From the NCBI GenBank assembly GCA_029432815.1, contig JAROBA010000017.1:1-64000 (forward strand): DNA of 64,000 bases. The letters are read 5' to 3'. Positions within the stretch are counted from its first letter, which is position 1. The number at the start of each line of letters is the position of its first letter. Of the stretch, positions 8,321 through 18,411 are shown piece after piece. The position numbers were made by a program, and so were the translations under genes. Source of the DNA: Pontiellaceae bacterium B1224. GTDB taxonomy: Bacteria > Verrucomicrobiota > Kiritimatiellia > Kiritimatiellales > Pontiellaceae. Under the pieces are notes generated by a model. The model was given only the letters and a program-made list of their open reading frames with translations. It was not told the origin of the DNA and did no database searches.

Positions 8321-8770
8321 ATGGCTAACCAGAGATCCAACAGTCAATCAGATAAAGAGCTTGAGCTTCTCAATTCTCTAGCTGTTCAAATATGGGAAAA
8401 TATCTTCGGCATGCCATTCTTCAAAGCTTATGTCACAAGCAACAGTTATTTATCGTCATGGGAAGATTGCCACCCGGACGGCCGAGAAGGTTTAATCGAG
8501 AGTATAAACGATACTTACGATGTAGATATTTCAGACTACTACGATGAGCCAATTCCAGATGTACTTTTAGTCATTGCGAAAGAAATCACTACGGAAAAAT
8601 GCCCCCATTGTGAAGGCTTCGAAATTGAGCTGCAACGTCCGGGATGCTCCACCATGCTCTTTTTCCCCGTTTTACTGTTTATGTACCTTCGAACAAAGAA
8701 GGGGATACTCTATCGATGTCATAACTGCGGAAAGCGATTTCGACTTCAACTCAGCCAACCTCATCAATAG
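8321..8770 (+). CDS. Hypothetical zinc-ribbon protein with one membrane-like segment
   Basis: 149 residues, family not recognised. The first two thirds are acidic and helical (SWEDCHPDGREGLIESIND). The C-terminal third has a split zinc ribbon, CPHC (about 95-98) and CHNC (about 136-139), with the hydrophobic stretch MLFFPVLLFMYL between the two knuckles. Such an arrangement could be a membrane-anchored rubredoxin-like knuckle. There is no Shine-Dalgarno (the start follows an A-rich run), so the start is uncertain. It stands alone between rseP and the convergent thiC. Confidence 0.6.
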   Translation: MANQRSNSQSDKELELLNSLAVQIWENIFGMPFFKAYVTSNSYLSSWEDCHPDGREGLIESINDTYDVDISDYYDEPIPDVLLVIAKEITTEKCPHCEGFEIELQRPGCSTMLFFPVLLFMYLRTKKGILYRCHNCGKRFRLQLSQPHQ

Positions 8771-8787
8771 AATTTCTTCAACCGTCC

Positions 8788-8809
8788 GGGTCGCCCTTTA
8801 GAGCGACCC
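8788..8809. repeat. GC-rich hairpin between convergent genes
   Basis: Perfect 7-bp inverted repeat GGGTCGC / GCGACCC with an 8-base loop, between the zinc-ribbon gene and thiC. No T run follows on either strand, so it is not a standard terminator. Confidence 0.6.
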
Positions 8810-8820
8810 TCCCAAGAGTT

Positions 8821-10554
<1,734 letters not shown>

Positions 10555-10632
10555 TCGCTTCCCTTCACGGCATAACCCGCGCAGGTTCCAAGGGTTGGAA
10601 TCTCAGTCGGCCGAAGCAAACTCCCCTAGCGA
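10555..10632 (-). ncRNA. TPP riboswitch (THI element)
   Basis: Read on the minus strand, the conserved blocks appear in order: TCGCTAGGGGAG, GCCGACTGAGA, ACCCTTGGAACCTG, GCGGGTTATGCCG and GAAGGGAAGCGA. The ends TCGCT / AGCGA close helix P1. It lies upstream of thiC, the classic target, so thiamine diphosphate should repress thiC. The segment between CTGAGA and ACCTG is a perfect copy of the genome-dispersed palindrome (10586-10600, centre CCC on this strand), although the canonical aptamer also has an ACCCTTTGAACCTG-like sequence at this place. Confidence 0.93.
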
Positions 10633-10764
10633 ACAAAAGAGGAACGCTACTCGTTTGCGTAGGGGTTGCAATGCGAAACCGGAAAAATACCCAATATAGA
10701 CTGAGTCTAAAATTGAGGATTGCGCCAAGAAACTGAGCATCGCCTGTACTCAGTCGCGTAGCGA

Positions 10765-10794
10765 CGTGGGTCCGGCGATCAGAAGCCGGGCCCA
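10765..10794. repeat. GC-rich hairpin in the amidase/thiC gap
   Basis: GTGGGTCCGGC and GCCGGGCCCAC form an 11-bp stem (one G-T pair) with an 8-base loop. No T run. It is similar in style to the hairpins at 8788 and 50743. The rest of the 10633-10840 gap shows no gene and must contain the thiC promoter. Confidence 0.6.
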
Positions 10795-10840
10795 CGGGCG
10801 TCCCGCCCTGAGTCCAGGCTTTATTTACAGCAGAAGCCCG

Positions 10841-11818
10841 CTAGCGAATGGCGCGTTTAATCAGGGTAAAGTAGCCGAGGACCCCGTTGGCGATGCCGCG
10901 GGCTACGCTTTCGCGATAGCTGGCGCTATTCAGCAGGGACTCTTCATCCGGATTAGTCAGGAACCCGCATTCCACCAGCGCGGACGGACACGGGGCTTTT
11001 TTTATGACGGAAAAGCGCGCGCGCCGCAGTCCGCGGTCTTCGCGTTTCGACATATTCACCAGATTGCTCTGAAGCGAGAAGCCCAGAATGGCATTGGCGG
11101 CATCATAGGCATTGTTGCGCTGCGCTTCTTTATCGCCCCCCTGCCCGTAAAAATTCGAGGAATCATAGCCGGCCGCCGAGGTAATGAAGGTTTCCACTCC
11201 ATGAGCCTGAGGGCTGCCGGCTCCGTCGGCATGAATACTGATGAACACATCAGCACCGACTTTAGCGGCATAGGCGGTACGCGCATCCAGCCCTGGCAAT
11301 GTATCGCCGGTGCGTGTCATCCGAACCTTGATATTTTTGGCTTCCAGCAGCTTGCGGACGCGATAGGAAATATCCAGCACCACCTCTTTTTCACGAATAT
11401 TGCTTTTGCTTCCGCTGGCGCCCGGATCGCTCCCTCCATGCCCGGGATCAATCACCACCAGTCGCGGGAGGCGTTTCGGAGCATAGGCATAGGAACGCAG
11501 AATCGGGTCAATTGCCTTTTTGAAATCCACTTCACGAATCGTCCATTCGTTGCCATACTTGCGGCAGGGCTCGTGAAGCCAGATCATGACGCCGTTAATC
11601 CATGCGCGTCGGCTATTGGTTTCCACTTCGAGTTTATTGTATTTGTTTTCTAAAACGATCTTCTTGCCGAAGGCCGACATTTTCATGGAATAGAGCCGTG
11701 AAATATAGGAGAGCCCCACCGTACCGGTCGGAGTTTTGGCATCGACGGTCCGAGTGCTTGCGCACCCCGAAAATAACACAATTTGATAGAAAAACAGCTT
11801 TCTGGTAATTGAATGCAT
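10841..11818 (-). CDS. N-acetylmuramoyl-L-alanine amidase (Amidase_3), lipoprotein
   Basis: About 325 residues. The N-terminus is a lipoprotein signal with lipobox LFSGC. The catalytic domain (about 140-320) shows the zinc ligands in order: VIDPGHGG, REKEVVLD, FISIHADG, and the catalytic Glu in ALVECGFLTNPDEE. It cleaves the amide between MurNAc and the stem peptide in the periplasm, for daughter-cell separation or wall turnover. The preceding 100 residues are an AMIN-like or unknown domain. A TTG three codons upstream is possible, but the ATG at 11818 is preferred. Divergent from the potassium channel gene. Confidence 0.93.
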   Translation of the reverse strand: MHSITRKLFFYQIVLFSGCASTRTVDAKTPTGTVGLSYISRLYSMKMSAFGKKIVLENKYNKLEVETNSRRAWINGVMIWLHEPCRKYGNEWTIREVDFKKAIDPILRSYAYAPKRLPRLVVIDPGHGGSDPGASGSKSNIREKEVVLDISYRVRKLLEAKNIKVRMTRTGDTLPGLDARTAYAAKVGADVFISIHADGAGSPQAHGVETFITSAAGYDSSNFYGQGGDKEAQRNNAYDAANAILGFSLQSNLVNMSKREDRGLRRARFSVIKKAPCPSALVECGFLTNPDEESLLNSASYRESVARGIANGVLGYFTLIKRAIR

Positions 11819-11885
11819 AAAAGCCAAGATACTAAAAATAAATTAGGTTTGGAAAGAGCGGAATCAATCAGGTTTAATCTGTTGC

Positions 11886-12890
11886 ATGAGAAACAAGGTC
11901 ATTAATGAGCAGTTGATGTCCGGCCTGCGCAAAGGAATTGTCGGGATCGGGCTGGTCCTGCTTTTTGGAACCATCGGCTACAAATACATTGAAAACTGGG
12001 GCTGGCTCGATGCGTTCTATATGACCGTCATTACTGTTTCAACAGTCGGAATCACCGAAGTGCACCCCCTTTCCGATGCCGGTCGGCTGTTTACCGTTTT
12101 TCTAATTATCGGCGGGGTCGGCGTCATGGCCTACAGCCTGACCCGTCTGGCTGAATTTATGTTTCAACGCAGCATCACCAATGTTCTGGGGAGAAGAGCC
12201 ATGGAAAAGAAACTGTCCCGCATGAAGAAACACGTCATCATCTGCGGCTATGGCCGAACCGGCAGCCGCGTGGTGGAAGAACTACAGGGGGCGAATAAGC
12301 CGTTTGTGGTGATCGAAGAAAATGAAGAACTGGTAAAACGCATGGAGGAGCTCAACATTCCCTATCTGGTCGGCGATGCCACCGATGAGGATGTTCTCGA
12401 AGATGCCCACATTAGCGATGCCGAATCGCTGGTGGCCGCGCTCGACTCCGATGCGGAAAACCTGTTTCTGACCCTCACGGCCACGGGCCTCTGCAGCAAT
12501 GTGCGGGTAATTGCCCGGGTACACGACCCCGACAACTCCCGAAAATTCCGAAAAGCAGGGGCATCGAGGGTGGTTTCTCCGATCTCTTCGGGCGCCAACC
12601 AGATTGCCCAGCTTCTCACCCGCCCTTCGGTGGTGGATCTTGTTGAACTGGTCGCGATGGATAAAAGTATTGCACTGGAGGTCTTTGAATACTGCATCGA
12701 AGAAGACAGCGAAATGCTCGGGAAAACTTTGGCCGAAGCCCGGGTCCGCCAGACCCTCGGTTCGCTTGTGATTGCCGTGAAGCACCGCGATGGCACCACC
12801 GCCTTCGATCCCGGCCCGCAGACCCGTCTGAATCTCGGCGACATCCTCGTGGCCATCCGCCAATCAGCGGAAGGCGAGCAAACTTTATAG
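11886..12890 (+). CDS. Two-helix potassium channel with RCK domains
   Basis: 334 residues. TM1 is at about 14-32. A pore loop MTVITVSTVGITEVHPLS (about 43-60) and TM2 (about 65-85) follow. Then come an RCK-N Rossmann domain beginning HVIICGYGRTGSRVVEEL and a TrkA-C domain (about 250-334). This is the MthK/Kch-like architecture, so four subunits should form a ligand-gated K+ channel. The selectivity filter reads TVGITE in place of TVGYGD. Relatives with TVGFxEVxPLS exist, but the loss of the second filter glycine makes strict K+ selectivity uncertain. No operon partner. Confidence 0.9.
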   Translation: MRNKVINEQLMSGLRKGIVGIGLVLLFGTIGYKYIENWGWLDAFYMTVITVSTVGITEVHPLSDAGRLFTVFLIIGGVGVMAYSLTRLAEFMFQRSITNVLGRRAMEKKLSRMKKHVIICGYGRTGSRVVEELQGANKPFVVIEENEELVKRMEELNIPYLVGDATDEDVLEDAHISDAESLVAALDSDAENLFLTLTATGLCSNVRVIARVHDPDNSRKFRKAGASRVVSPISSGANQIAQLLTRPSVVDLVELVAMDKSIALEVFEYCIEEDSEMLGKTLAEARVRQTLGSLVIAVKHRDGTTAFDPGPQTRLNLGDILVAIRQSAEGEQTL

Positions 12891-12995
12891 AAACCTGAAA
12901 CTGGAAACCTGAAACCTGAAACCTGAAACCTGATATTTTTATGGATCGATGGAATCGAAGAAAAAACTTAAACCTAATTCTTAAAACTTAACACT
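12891..12995. repeat. Heptamer tandem repeat and AT-rich repeat
   Basis: Directly after the channel stop codon lies a tandem array of AAACCTG (four clean units 12904-12931 and a degenerate one before). It is followed by an AT-rich phrase (12967-12994) nearly identical to the one before uppS. No gene and no terminator is seen. Confidence 0.85.
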
Positions 12996-13003
12996 GGATT
13001 CCC

Positions 13004-13771
13004 ATGGCTCTGCTTGAAACCCGCTATTACGCCCGCTCCATTAACCAATCGATGGGCCTTAACATTATTCTGCCGGAACATTCCGAAGCCTGGCAGGAGC
13101 CGCCCTCCGTACTCTACCTGCTGCATGGCCTCTCCGGGGATCACACCTCCTGGTGCCGCAGTTCCTCGATCGAGCGCTATGCGCGCGACTATAATCTGGC
13201 GATCATTCTGCCCGATGCGCACAAAAGTTTTTATTGCGACATGAAGCATGGTTCCAACTACTGGAATCTTTTCGCGGAAGAACTTCCCATGCTTGTAAAC
13301 CGCTGGTTCAACCTTTCCAATGACTGGAAAAAAACCTTTATTGCCGGTGCTTCCATGGGCGGCTACGGGGCAATTAAACTGGCATTGGGCTGCCCCGGAC
13401 GTTTTTCACATGCCGCAACCCTCTCCGGTGCCCTCGATATTGCTTCGCACATCCACGACGAATGGGACGACTCCCGGCTTCGGACCTTCGGGGCTGTGTT
13501 CGACTCCCTTGAAAAAGTTCCAGCCTCTGGAAACGATCTGATCCATCAGCTCCAAACATTGGAAACGGTACCCGCAACCGAGTTTTATGTAAGTTGCGGC
13601 ACCGAGGATTATCTCTACGAAGATTCAGTCACCTTCCGAAAAACGGCCGAAAGCAAGGGATTGAACCTCACCTATAAAGAATCGCCCGGTGAGCACGACT
13701 GGAATTACTGGGATGCCGAAATCCAGCAGATCCTCGACTGGCTGCCGATTGAGCGGCTGGAGAAAAAATAG
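13004..13771 (+). CDS. Esterase of the S-formylglutathione hydrolase / tributyrin esterase family
   Basis: 255 residues, an alpha/beta-hydrolase. The oxyanion-hole motif LLHGLSGDHTSW (about 39-50), the nucleophile elbow GASMGG (115-120, Ser117), the acid near CGTEDYLYED (about 203) and the His in PGEHDWNYWD (about 232) complete the triad. It fits the EstA/esterase D family. Small acyl esters or deacetylation of sugars are likely substrates. No Shine-Dalgarno is visible. Three palindrome copies (13315, 13518, 13551) lie inside it, read in three different frames (SNDWK, VPASGN, LQTLE). It ends one base before the convergent CNNM gene. Confidence 0.88.
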   Translation: MALLETRYYARSINQSMGLNIILPEHSEAWQEPPSVLYLLHGLSGDHTSWCRSSSIERYARDYNLAIILPDAHKSFYCDMKHGSNYWNLFAEELPMLVNRWFNLSNDWKKTFIAGASMGGYGAIKLALGCPGRFSHAATLSGALDIASHIHDEWDDSRLRTFGAVFDSLEKVPASGNDLIHQLQTLETVPATEFYVSCGTEDYLYEDSVTFRKTAESKGLNLTYKESPGEHDWNYWDAEIQQILDWLPIERLEKK

Positions 13772-14761
13772 TTATTTCTTCGCGATGTAGCGGGCGATGT
13801 CTTCGAGCTGGATGAAACCAACGGGATGGTTGTGAACATCGCAGACCACGGCGCTGTGGCGGGGATTCCGACGCAACCGATAGAAGGCAGATTTCAAGTT
13901 GCGGCTTTCTTCAATTTTCAACGGCTCAACGGCATAAGGCTTTAAGCAATCCGTATCGGCCAGTTTACGGTTGATGACAGAGAACATCGAAATTAGACCG
14001 GTTACAGAATGTTTGTGCATCAGCACTACATACAGAGCATCGCGATTCGACAGCAGTTTTTTCAGGTCGGCCACGGTGGCGGTATCGGGCAGTTGGGGCA
14101 TTTTATGAAAAGGGGTCATCAGCTTCCGCACCGACATTTGATGCATGGAGGTGACGTTATCGACCATACGGTTGAGGTCGGAAGAAATAAACCCTTCCTG
14201 CTCTCCGACGGTGAAATACTCCCGCAAGGCATCGGGCGAGAGCCGGTGAAGATCCCGACCGGCAGACCGCCCGCCTCCGTGTGTCAGGGCTTTAAATACA
14301 TATTTCAGCGGCAGGGTGATCGGCAACAGAAGCACCACTAAGATTCTTAGTAAACCTGACAGCTGATACATCAGCACATCGGCTTTTTTACGGAACAGGT
14401 TTTTCGGGCCGACTTCACCAAACAGGAAGAGCGGAAACATCAGCGTCAGCGTAGCTGCCGTTTCGGCATTCCACGGGAGGAAACCAAACAGCAGGTTTCC
14501 GGCTTCCATTCCGCTGGCAAGATATAAATCGGTGACCTCTTTTGAGAGCAGAAAAGCCGCCAGATTATTGCCAATCAGAATCGTGTACATGAAAATATAC
14601 GGATAACGCAGCATGGCCGTCAGCCATTCCGCCGAACGCCGACGTTCGCGTTTGCGGCGGTGCAGCTTGATGCGGTTGATCATATAGCTCCCGGTTTCAA
14701 CCCCGGAAAAAAGAGCCGAAAACAGGAAACAAGCCACAATAATGAAGAAAGACTGCATCAT
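13772..14761 (-). CDS. CNNM/DUF21 membrane protein with CBS pair
   Basis: 329 residues. The N-terminal DUF21 (CNNM) transmembrane domain begins FIIVACFLFSALFSGVETGSY with about four helices. It includes the conserved FGEVGPKNLFRKKAD. A CBS-domain pair (about 205-329) follows, but the C-terminal CorC_HlyC domain is missing. CNNM proteins are linked to Mg2+/cation export. It overlaps the upstream paralogue by 4 bp (ATGA), so the two are translationally coupled and may form a heteromer. Confidence 0.88.
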   Translation of the reverse strand: MMQSFFIIVACFLFSALFSGVETGSYMINRIKLHRRKRERRRSAEWLTAMLRYPYIFMYTILIGNNLAAFLLSKEVTDLYLASGMEAGNLLFGFLPWNAETAATLTLMFPLFLFGEVGPKNLFRKKADVLMYQLSGLLRILVVLLLPITLPLKYVFKALTHGGGRSAGRDLHRLSPDALREYFTVGEQEGFISSDLNRMVDNVTSMHQMSVRKLMTPFHKMPQLPDTATVADLKKLLSNRDALYVVLMHKHSVTGLISMFSVINRKLADTDCLKPYAVEPLKIEESRNLKSAFYRLRRNPRHSAVVCDVHNHPVGFIQLEDIARYIAKK

Positions 14762-16029
14762 GCCGCCCCTCCGTCATCCGCCGAGTTTAGTTCCAGTAAA
14801 ACGGTTTCGATGCGGTTGGAACGCACCTGCTCCACTGTGAAACGCAGATTACCGATCTGCGCAACATCGCCCGAAACCGGCAACCGTTTGAGCAGCGAAA
14901 CCACCAATCCGCTGATCGTATCCAAGGCAATTCCCTGCATCGCTTTGTCGGGAATAAAACCGATGAACAGATGCCGCCATTCGCGAATACCCAAACTGCC
15001 CTGTAAGCGATAGGTGGTTTCTCCCAGTTGCTCCACTGCCGCCGATTCATGGGCATCGAATTCCCCGACGACCTCTTCCAGCAGATCTTCCAGGCAAATC
15101 GTTCCGGCCAACCCGCCGTATTCATTCACCACACAGACCATCCGCCACCCTTCGGTCAGAAACTCATGGAGCATTTCATCCGCCCTCTTCGTTTCCGGAA
15201 CAAATTTTACGGGACTGGCAAAAACTCCCAATGGACGATCCGGATTCCCGTCCACAAAGAGGTCGCGGACTTCGACCACCCCGACAATGTTGTCTTCCTC
15301 CTCATCGTAGACAGGAATGAGTTCCACCTCCTGCTCAGCCGCCTCAACCATGGCCTCGCCGGCGGGCGCATCGACCCGGCGGAACAGCTGTTTCACGCGC
15401 GGCACCATCAATTCGCGAACGCGCATTTCCGGGAGGCCTACAATATCCTCAACAATCGCCTTTTCCTGATGCCCGAAACTGGAGTCGTGTTGCGTTACCT
15501 CGACCAGCATTTTCAGTTCATTGGAATCAATACGATGGTCATGCTCCCCCTCCGGCTCCATACGGCGGGTAATCTTTTCAAGTAAAATGCGAACCGGCCC
15601 CATAAAATGGAACCAGCAACGTAATGGAAGAGAGTTGAGCCGAACCACACGTTCGGGCATTGCCATTCCAACCGCTTTCGGAAGAATTTCACCAGTCAGA
15701 ATAACCGTCAGCAAAACCACCACCCCGAGCAACGCCTGCCACCAGTCGCCATACCGCGCACCGATGTCCAGCGAAAGTACAGCGCTCATACTGAAAAAGA
15801 GAATATTAACGACCAGATTGCCAAACAAAATGGCAACCAGCAGACCGGAAGGGTTGTCCGTCAGCAGGGCCAGCATTTTCTCAACATTATGCCCATGACT
15901 CCGCAGTTTTTTGACCTGCCCACGGCTTAGAGAAAACAGGGCTGTTTCCGTACCGGAGAAAAAGGCCGAGCATAACAGCAACAGGGCCATTACAGCCAAC
16001 GACAAAAAATGATCTGCTAAAATTTCCAA
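14758..16029 (-). CDS. CNNM/DUF21 - CBS - CorC_HlyC membrane protein
   Basis: 423 residues. DUF21 transmembrane domain (about 8-185, with FFSGTETALFSLSR and ILTGEILPKAVGMA), CBS pair (about 205-330, with VPRVKQLFRR and VVNEYGGLAGTICLEDLLEE) and a C-terminal CorC_HlyC transporter-associated domain (about 340-415). The family exports Mg2+ or other cations; older annotations say hemolysin. It begins with TTG (AAGGA about ten bases before), with no better ATG in range. It is the first gene of a two-gene unit with the shorter paralogue. Confidence 0.9.
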   Translation of the reverse strand: MEILADHFLSLAVMALLLLCSAFFSGTETALFSLSRGQVKKLRSHGHNVEKMLALLTDNPSGLLVAILFGNLVVNILFFSMSAVLSLDIGARYGDWWQALLGVVVLLTVILTGEILPKAVGMAMPERVVRLNSLPLRCWFHFMGPVRILLEKITRRMEPEGEHDHRIDSNELKMLVEVTQHDSSFGHQEKAIVEDIVGLPEMRVRELMVPRVKQLFRRVDAPAGEAMVEAAEQEVELIPVYDEEEDNIVGVVEVRDLFVDGNPDRPLGVFASPVKFVPETKRADEMLHEFLTEGWRMVCVVNEYGGLAGTICLEDLLEEVVGEFDAHESAAVEQLGETTYRLQGSLGIREWRHLFIGFIPDKAMQGIALDTISGLVVSLLKRLPVSGDVAQIGNLRFTVEQVRSNRIETVLLELNSADDGGAA

Positions 16030-16229
16030 GAGGCACGTATCCTTTACTAAGAACGCATATTTAAGCCTTCATTCCCGGAAAATAAAAGCCCTCATACTGC
16101 TATTCGACCCTTCGTGCCGAATACGAATGACAGGTTGGATAATATAATTTCAGACTGTCCGAACGATTTTCTTGCTCGTTGGAAACTTTCCGCTTCAAAA
16201 TTTCAGACGTTCGGATAAGGTGTCTCGAC
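16030..16229. other. Divergent promoter region with 8-bp inverted repeat
   Basis: About 200 bp between the divergent CNNM pair and yjbQ. A perfect inverted repeat TCCGAACG (16158-16165) / CGTTCGGA (16208-16215) flanks the segment just upstream of the yjbQ start and could be an operator. AT-rich sequence ATAATATAATTT lies around 16138-16150. No gene seen. Confidence 0.4.
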
Positions 16230-16628
16230 ATGAAGAAAATTACCCTCCAGACCCGTTCCAGAACCGATTTTGTCAAGATCGACCACCAAGTGGCCGAAAT
16301 CTTGCAAGAGATGGGTCTGCAAGAGGGAGTCCTTATGGTATTTATTCCACATACAACTGCGGGAATTACGATCAACGAGAATGCTGATCCCGACGTGACG
16401 GCCGATATGGAAATGGTACTGGACCGGGTTGTTCCCTGGTCCGGCGGCTATCGCCATTTTGAAGGAAATACTGCCGCGCATGTAAAGGCGAGTATGATGG
16501 GCAGTTCAGCACAGGTGATTGTCTCGAAGGGCCAACTGCAGCTCGGAACATGGCAAAGCCTCTATTTTTGCGAATTTGACGGACCACGCACACGACAGGT
16601 GTGGGTTAAAGGAATTTCAGAAGAATGA
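16230..16628 (+). CDS. YjbQ/UPF0047 family protein
   Basis: 132 residues from the preferred ATG. The frame is open for 17 more codons to 16179, but the conserved family start is MKKITLQT. Hallmarks are IPHTTAGITINENADPDV and LGTWQSLYFCEFDGPRTRQV; the His, Asn, Glu and Gln positions form the active-site pocket of this small trimeric family. Weak thiamine-phosphate synthase activity has been reported for members, and the true role is unclear. It overlaps the TPR lipoprotein gene by 4 bp (ATGA). Confidence 0.9.
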   Translation: MKKITLQTRSRTDFVKIDHQVAEILQEMGLQEGVLMVFIPHTTAGITINENADPDVTADMEMVLDRVVPWSGGYRHFEGNTAAHVKASMMGSSAQVIVSKGQLQLGTWQSLYFCEFDGPRTRQVWVKGISEE

Positions 16629-17782
16629 AGAGTAAAAAAATTGTAAGAATTTCGGTCGGTATCCTCGCCACCTTAATCATATTTGCCGGATGCGGTAAGA
16701 AATCCGGTGAAAAAGAATACAATAAAGCCATATCCGCCTGGGAAGCCGGTGACCTCGTTCGGGCCCGTACGCTGCTGGAAAAGTCGGCAAGAAAAACCTC
16801 TGGCAATGCTCAAAAATCCTCCGTGCTCAATCAGCTTGGCCTGGTTTTGTGGGAACTCGGGGAAGCACAGGCAGCCGCCGATGCTTTCAGCAAATCAGCC
16901 AACCTTTCTGAAACGCTCACCGGGGCCAACCTGAATATGGGCATTGCCCTTTTCAACGCCGGTCGCGTGGATGAAGCAGAAGTGGCGCTGAATAATGTGC
17001 TGGGTGAAAATCCGAAAAATGAAACCGCCCTTGCAGTTCTGGGGCTCATTGAAATGCAAAAGCGTAACTGGGCGGGAGCCTCCACAGAGCTTTCCAAAGC
17101 GGCCACGCTTAATCCCCGCAGTCCGGCAGCACAGAATGCACTGGCACTGGCGGAGCTGCATCAGACCAAAAACAGCGAGCGCGCTCTCACCCGCCTGAAA
17201 CAGATCGTTTCTGCCTATCCGGATTACGCTCCGGCGGCATTTAACCTGGGGTCTATCTATGATTCGTGGCTAAAAAATAACAGTGCGGCCATAAGCTGGT
17301 ACCAACAATACTTAGAAAAGGCCGGCGAAAACGGAAGCCACATTCAGGCGGCAACCGCAGCCATTGCCCGTCTTGGCGGAACGACGTCTTCACCCCCGAC
17401 CGAGAACCGCGCCATTCCGGAAAGAAATCAGGCCGAAGCGGCGCGCTATATGGCAGAAGGTTCCAAACTGCATGGAGCAAAGAAATACGATGAAGCCATT
17501 GCGCAGTATCGCAAAGCCCTTGTAGCTGATCCGAAATATAAAACCGCCTTCTACAACATGGGACTGGCATTCTATGCTCAGGAGAATTACAACAACGCAG
17601 CAACCGCCTGCAACAACGCGCTTAATATCGACCCAACCTTTTCAGATGCGCGCTACATGCTTTCGCTGTCTTATGCGAAACAGAAAAAATGGAATGATGC
17701 CGAACGCGAAGCTCGCGAACTGGCCAAAACCGATAAAACGCGTGGCGAGCAGATGATAGATTATATTTCCAACGCGCGGTGA
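16625..17782 (+). CDS. TPR-repeat lipoprotein
   Basis: 385 residues. Lipoprotein signal with lipobox IFAGC (Cys about 23), then two blocks of tetratricopeptide repeats (about 28-245 and 275-385). They are separated by a Pro/Ser/Asn-rich linker (TTSSPPTENRAIPER). The repeats show the usual A/G/Y spacing (YDEAIAQYRKALVADPKYK). Likely a periplasmic or outer-membrane scaffold. Coupled to yjbQ by an ATGA overlap, though a functional link is not obvious. Confidence 0.9.
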   Translation: MKSKKIVRISVGILATLIIFAGCGKKSGEKEYNKAISAWEAGDLVRARTLLEKSARKTSGNAQKSSVLNQLGLVLWELGEAQAAADAFSKSANLSETLTGANLNMGIALFNAGRVDEAEVALNNVLGENPKNETALAVLGLIEMQKRNWAGASTELSKAATLNPRSPAAQNALALAELHQTKNSERALTRLKQIVSAYPDYAPAAFNLGSIYDSWLKNNSAAISWYQQYLEKAGENGSHIQAATAAIARLGGTTSSPPTENRAIPERNQAEAARYMAEGSKLHGAKKYDEAIAQYRKALVADPKYKTAFYNMGLAFYAQENYNNAATACNNALNIDPTFSDARYMLSLSYAKQKKWNDAEREARELAKTDKTRGEQMIDYISNAR

Positions 17783-17791
17783 ACGGTTCTC

Positions 17792-18349
17792 TTATTTGGG
17801 CGGGAATTTTTTCAGGATCCGAGTCACGGCATCATTCACCACGCTGGTGATCTTTTCCGGATCTGAACTGTTATAAGCTCTGCGCTCGCCGCGCCCGCGC
17901 CAAATCATCTCGTCGTCTGCCGGATTGATGATATCAATCATCAGTTGTGCTTCTTCATAGTCAGAAATCGTACTATTGCTGCTCCAACCAACTGAGCCGG
18001 CACGTCCGGCCGAACCGACCCCCATCCCAAAGCTTACCGCGCTGCCACTACCGTCGATGCGTTGCTGGTAATCCATAAAATATGCCACCCAGCAATCGGC
18101 ATCCGCTTTATCAACTTTAACGAACCCCTTTGCGATGAGATCCCGCTCAACAGCGGAACGAATCCGCTTATCATTCAGATCATTGTCAATTTTCGGGTTT
18201 CCCGTCTGCGGTTGGGGAACATGCTGCCAGGCAAACGATTTAAGGGTTGAAAAATTAAACGACTCATCAAAATCACGCGTCGTCGAAACAGAAGTACATC
18301 CAGACAAAACTCCGGCGGCAGCCAGATAGAGAAAAGAAAAACGGTTCAT
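17792..18349 (-). CDS. DUF4136-domain lipoprotein
   Basis: 185 residues with lipobox VLSGC (Cys18). The rest matches the DUF4136 pattern: FNFSTLKSFAWQ near the start, DLNDKRIRSAVERDLIAKGF, and the C-terminal DEMIWRGRGERRAYNS ... VNDAVTRILKKFPP. Members are outer-membrane or periplasmic lipoproteins of unknown function. Monocistronic and convergent to the TPR gene after 9 bp. Confidence 0.9.
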   Translation of the reverse strand: MNRFSFLYLAAAGVLSGCTSVSTTRDFDESFNFSTLKSFAWQHVPQPQTGNPKIDNDLNDKRIRSAVERDLIAKGFVKVDKADADCWVAYFMDYQQRIDGSGSAVSFGMGVGSAGRAGSVGWSSNSTISDYEEAQLMIDIINPADDEMIWRGRGERRAYNSSDPEKITSVVNDAVTRILKKFPPK

Positions 18350-18411
18350 GAAAAATCTCCATTAGAATTGTAATCATTATAAAACAGAGCCGGCGATTGC
18401 CAAGCTCGTGC

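Noticed and set aside
8788-8809. Terminator between the zinc-ribbon gene and thiC
   Set aside because: The stem is good but no T run follows on either strand; listed only as a hairpin repeat.
10766-11653. 295-codon plus-strand frame opposite the amidase
   Set aside because: Antisense shadow; the minus-strand amidase has all zinc motifs and a lipobox.
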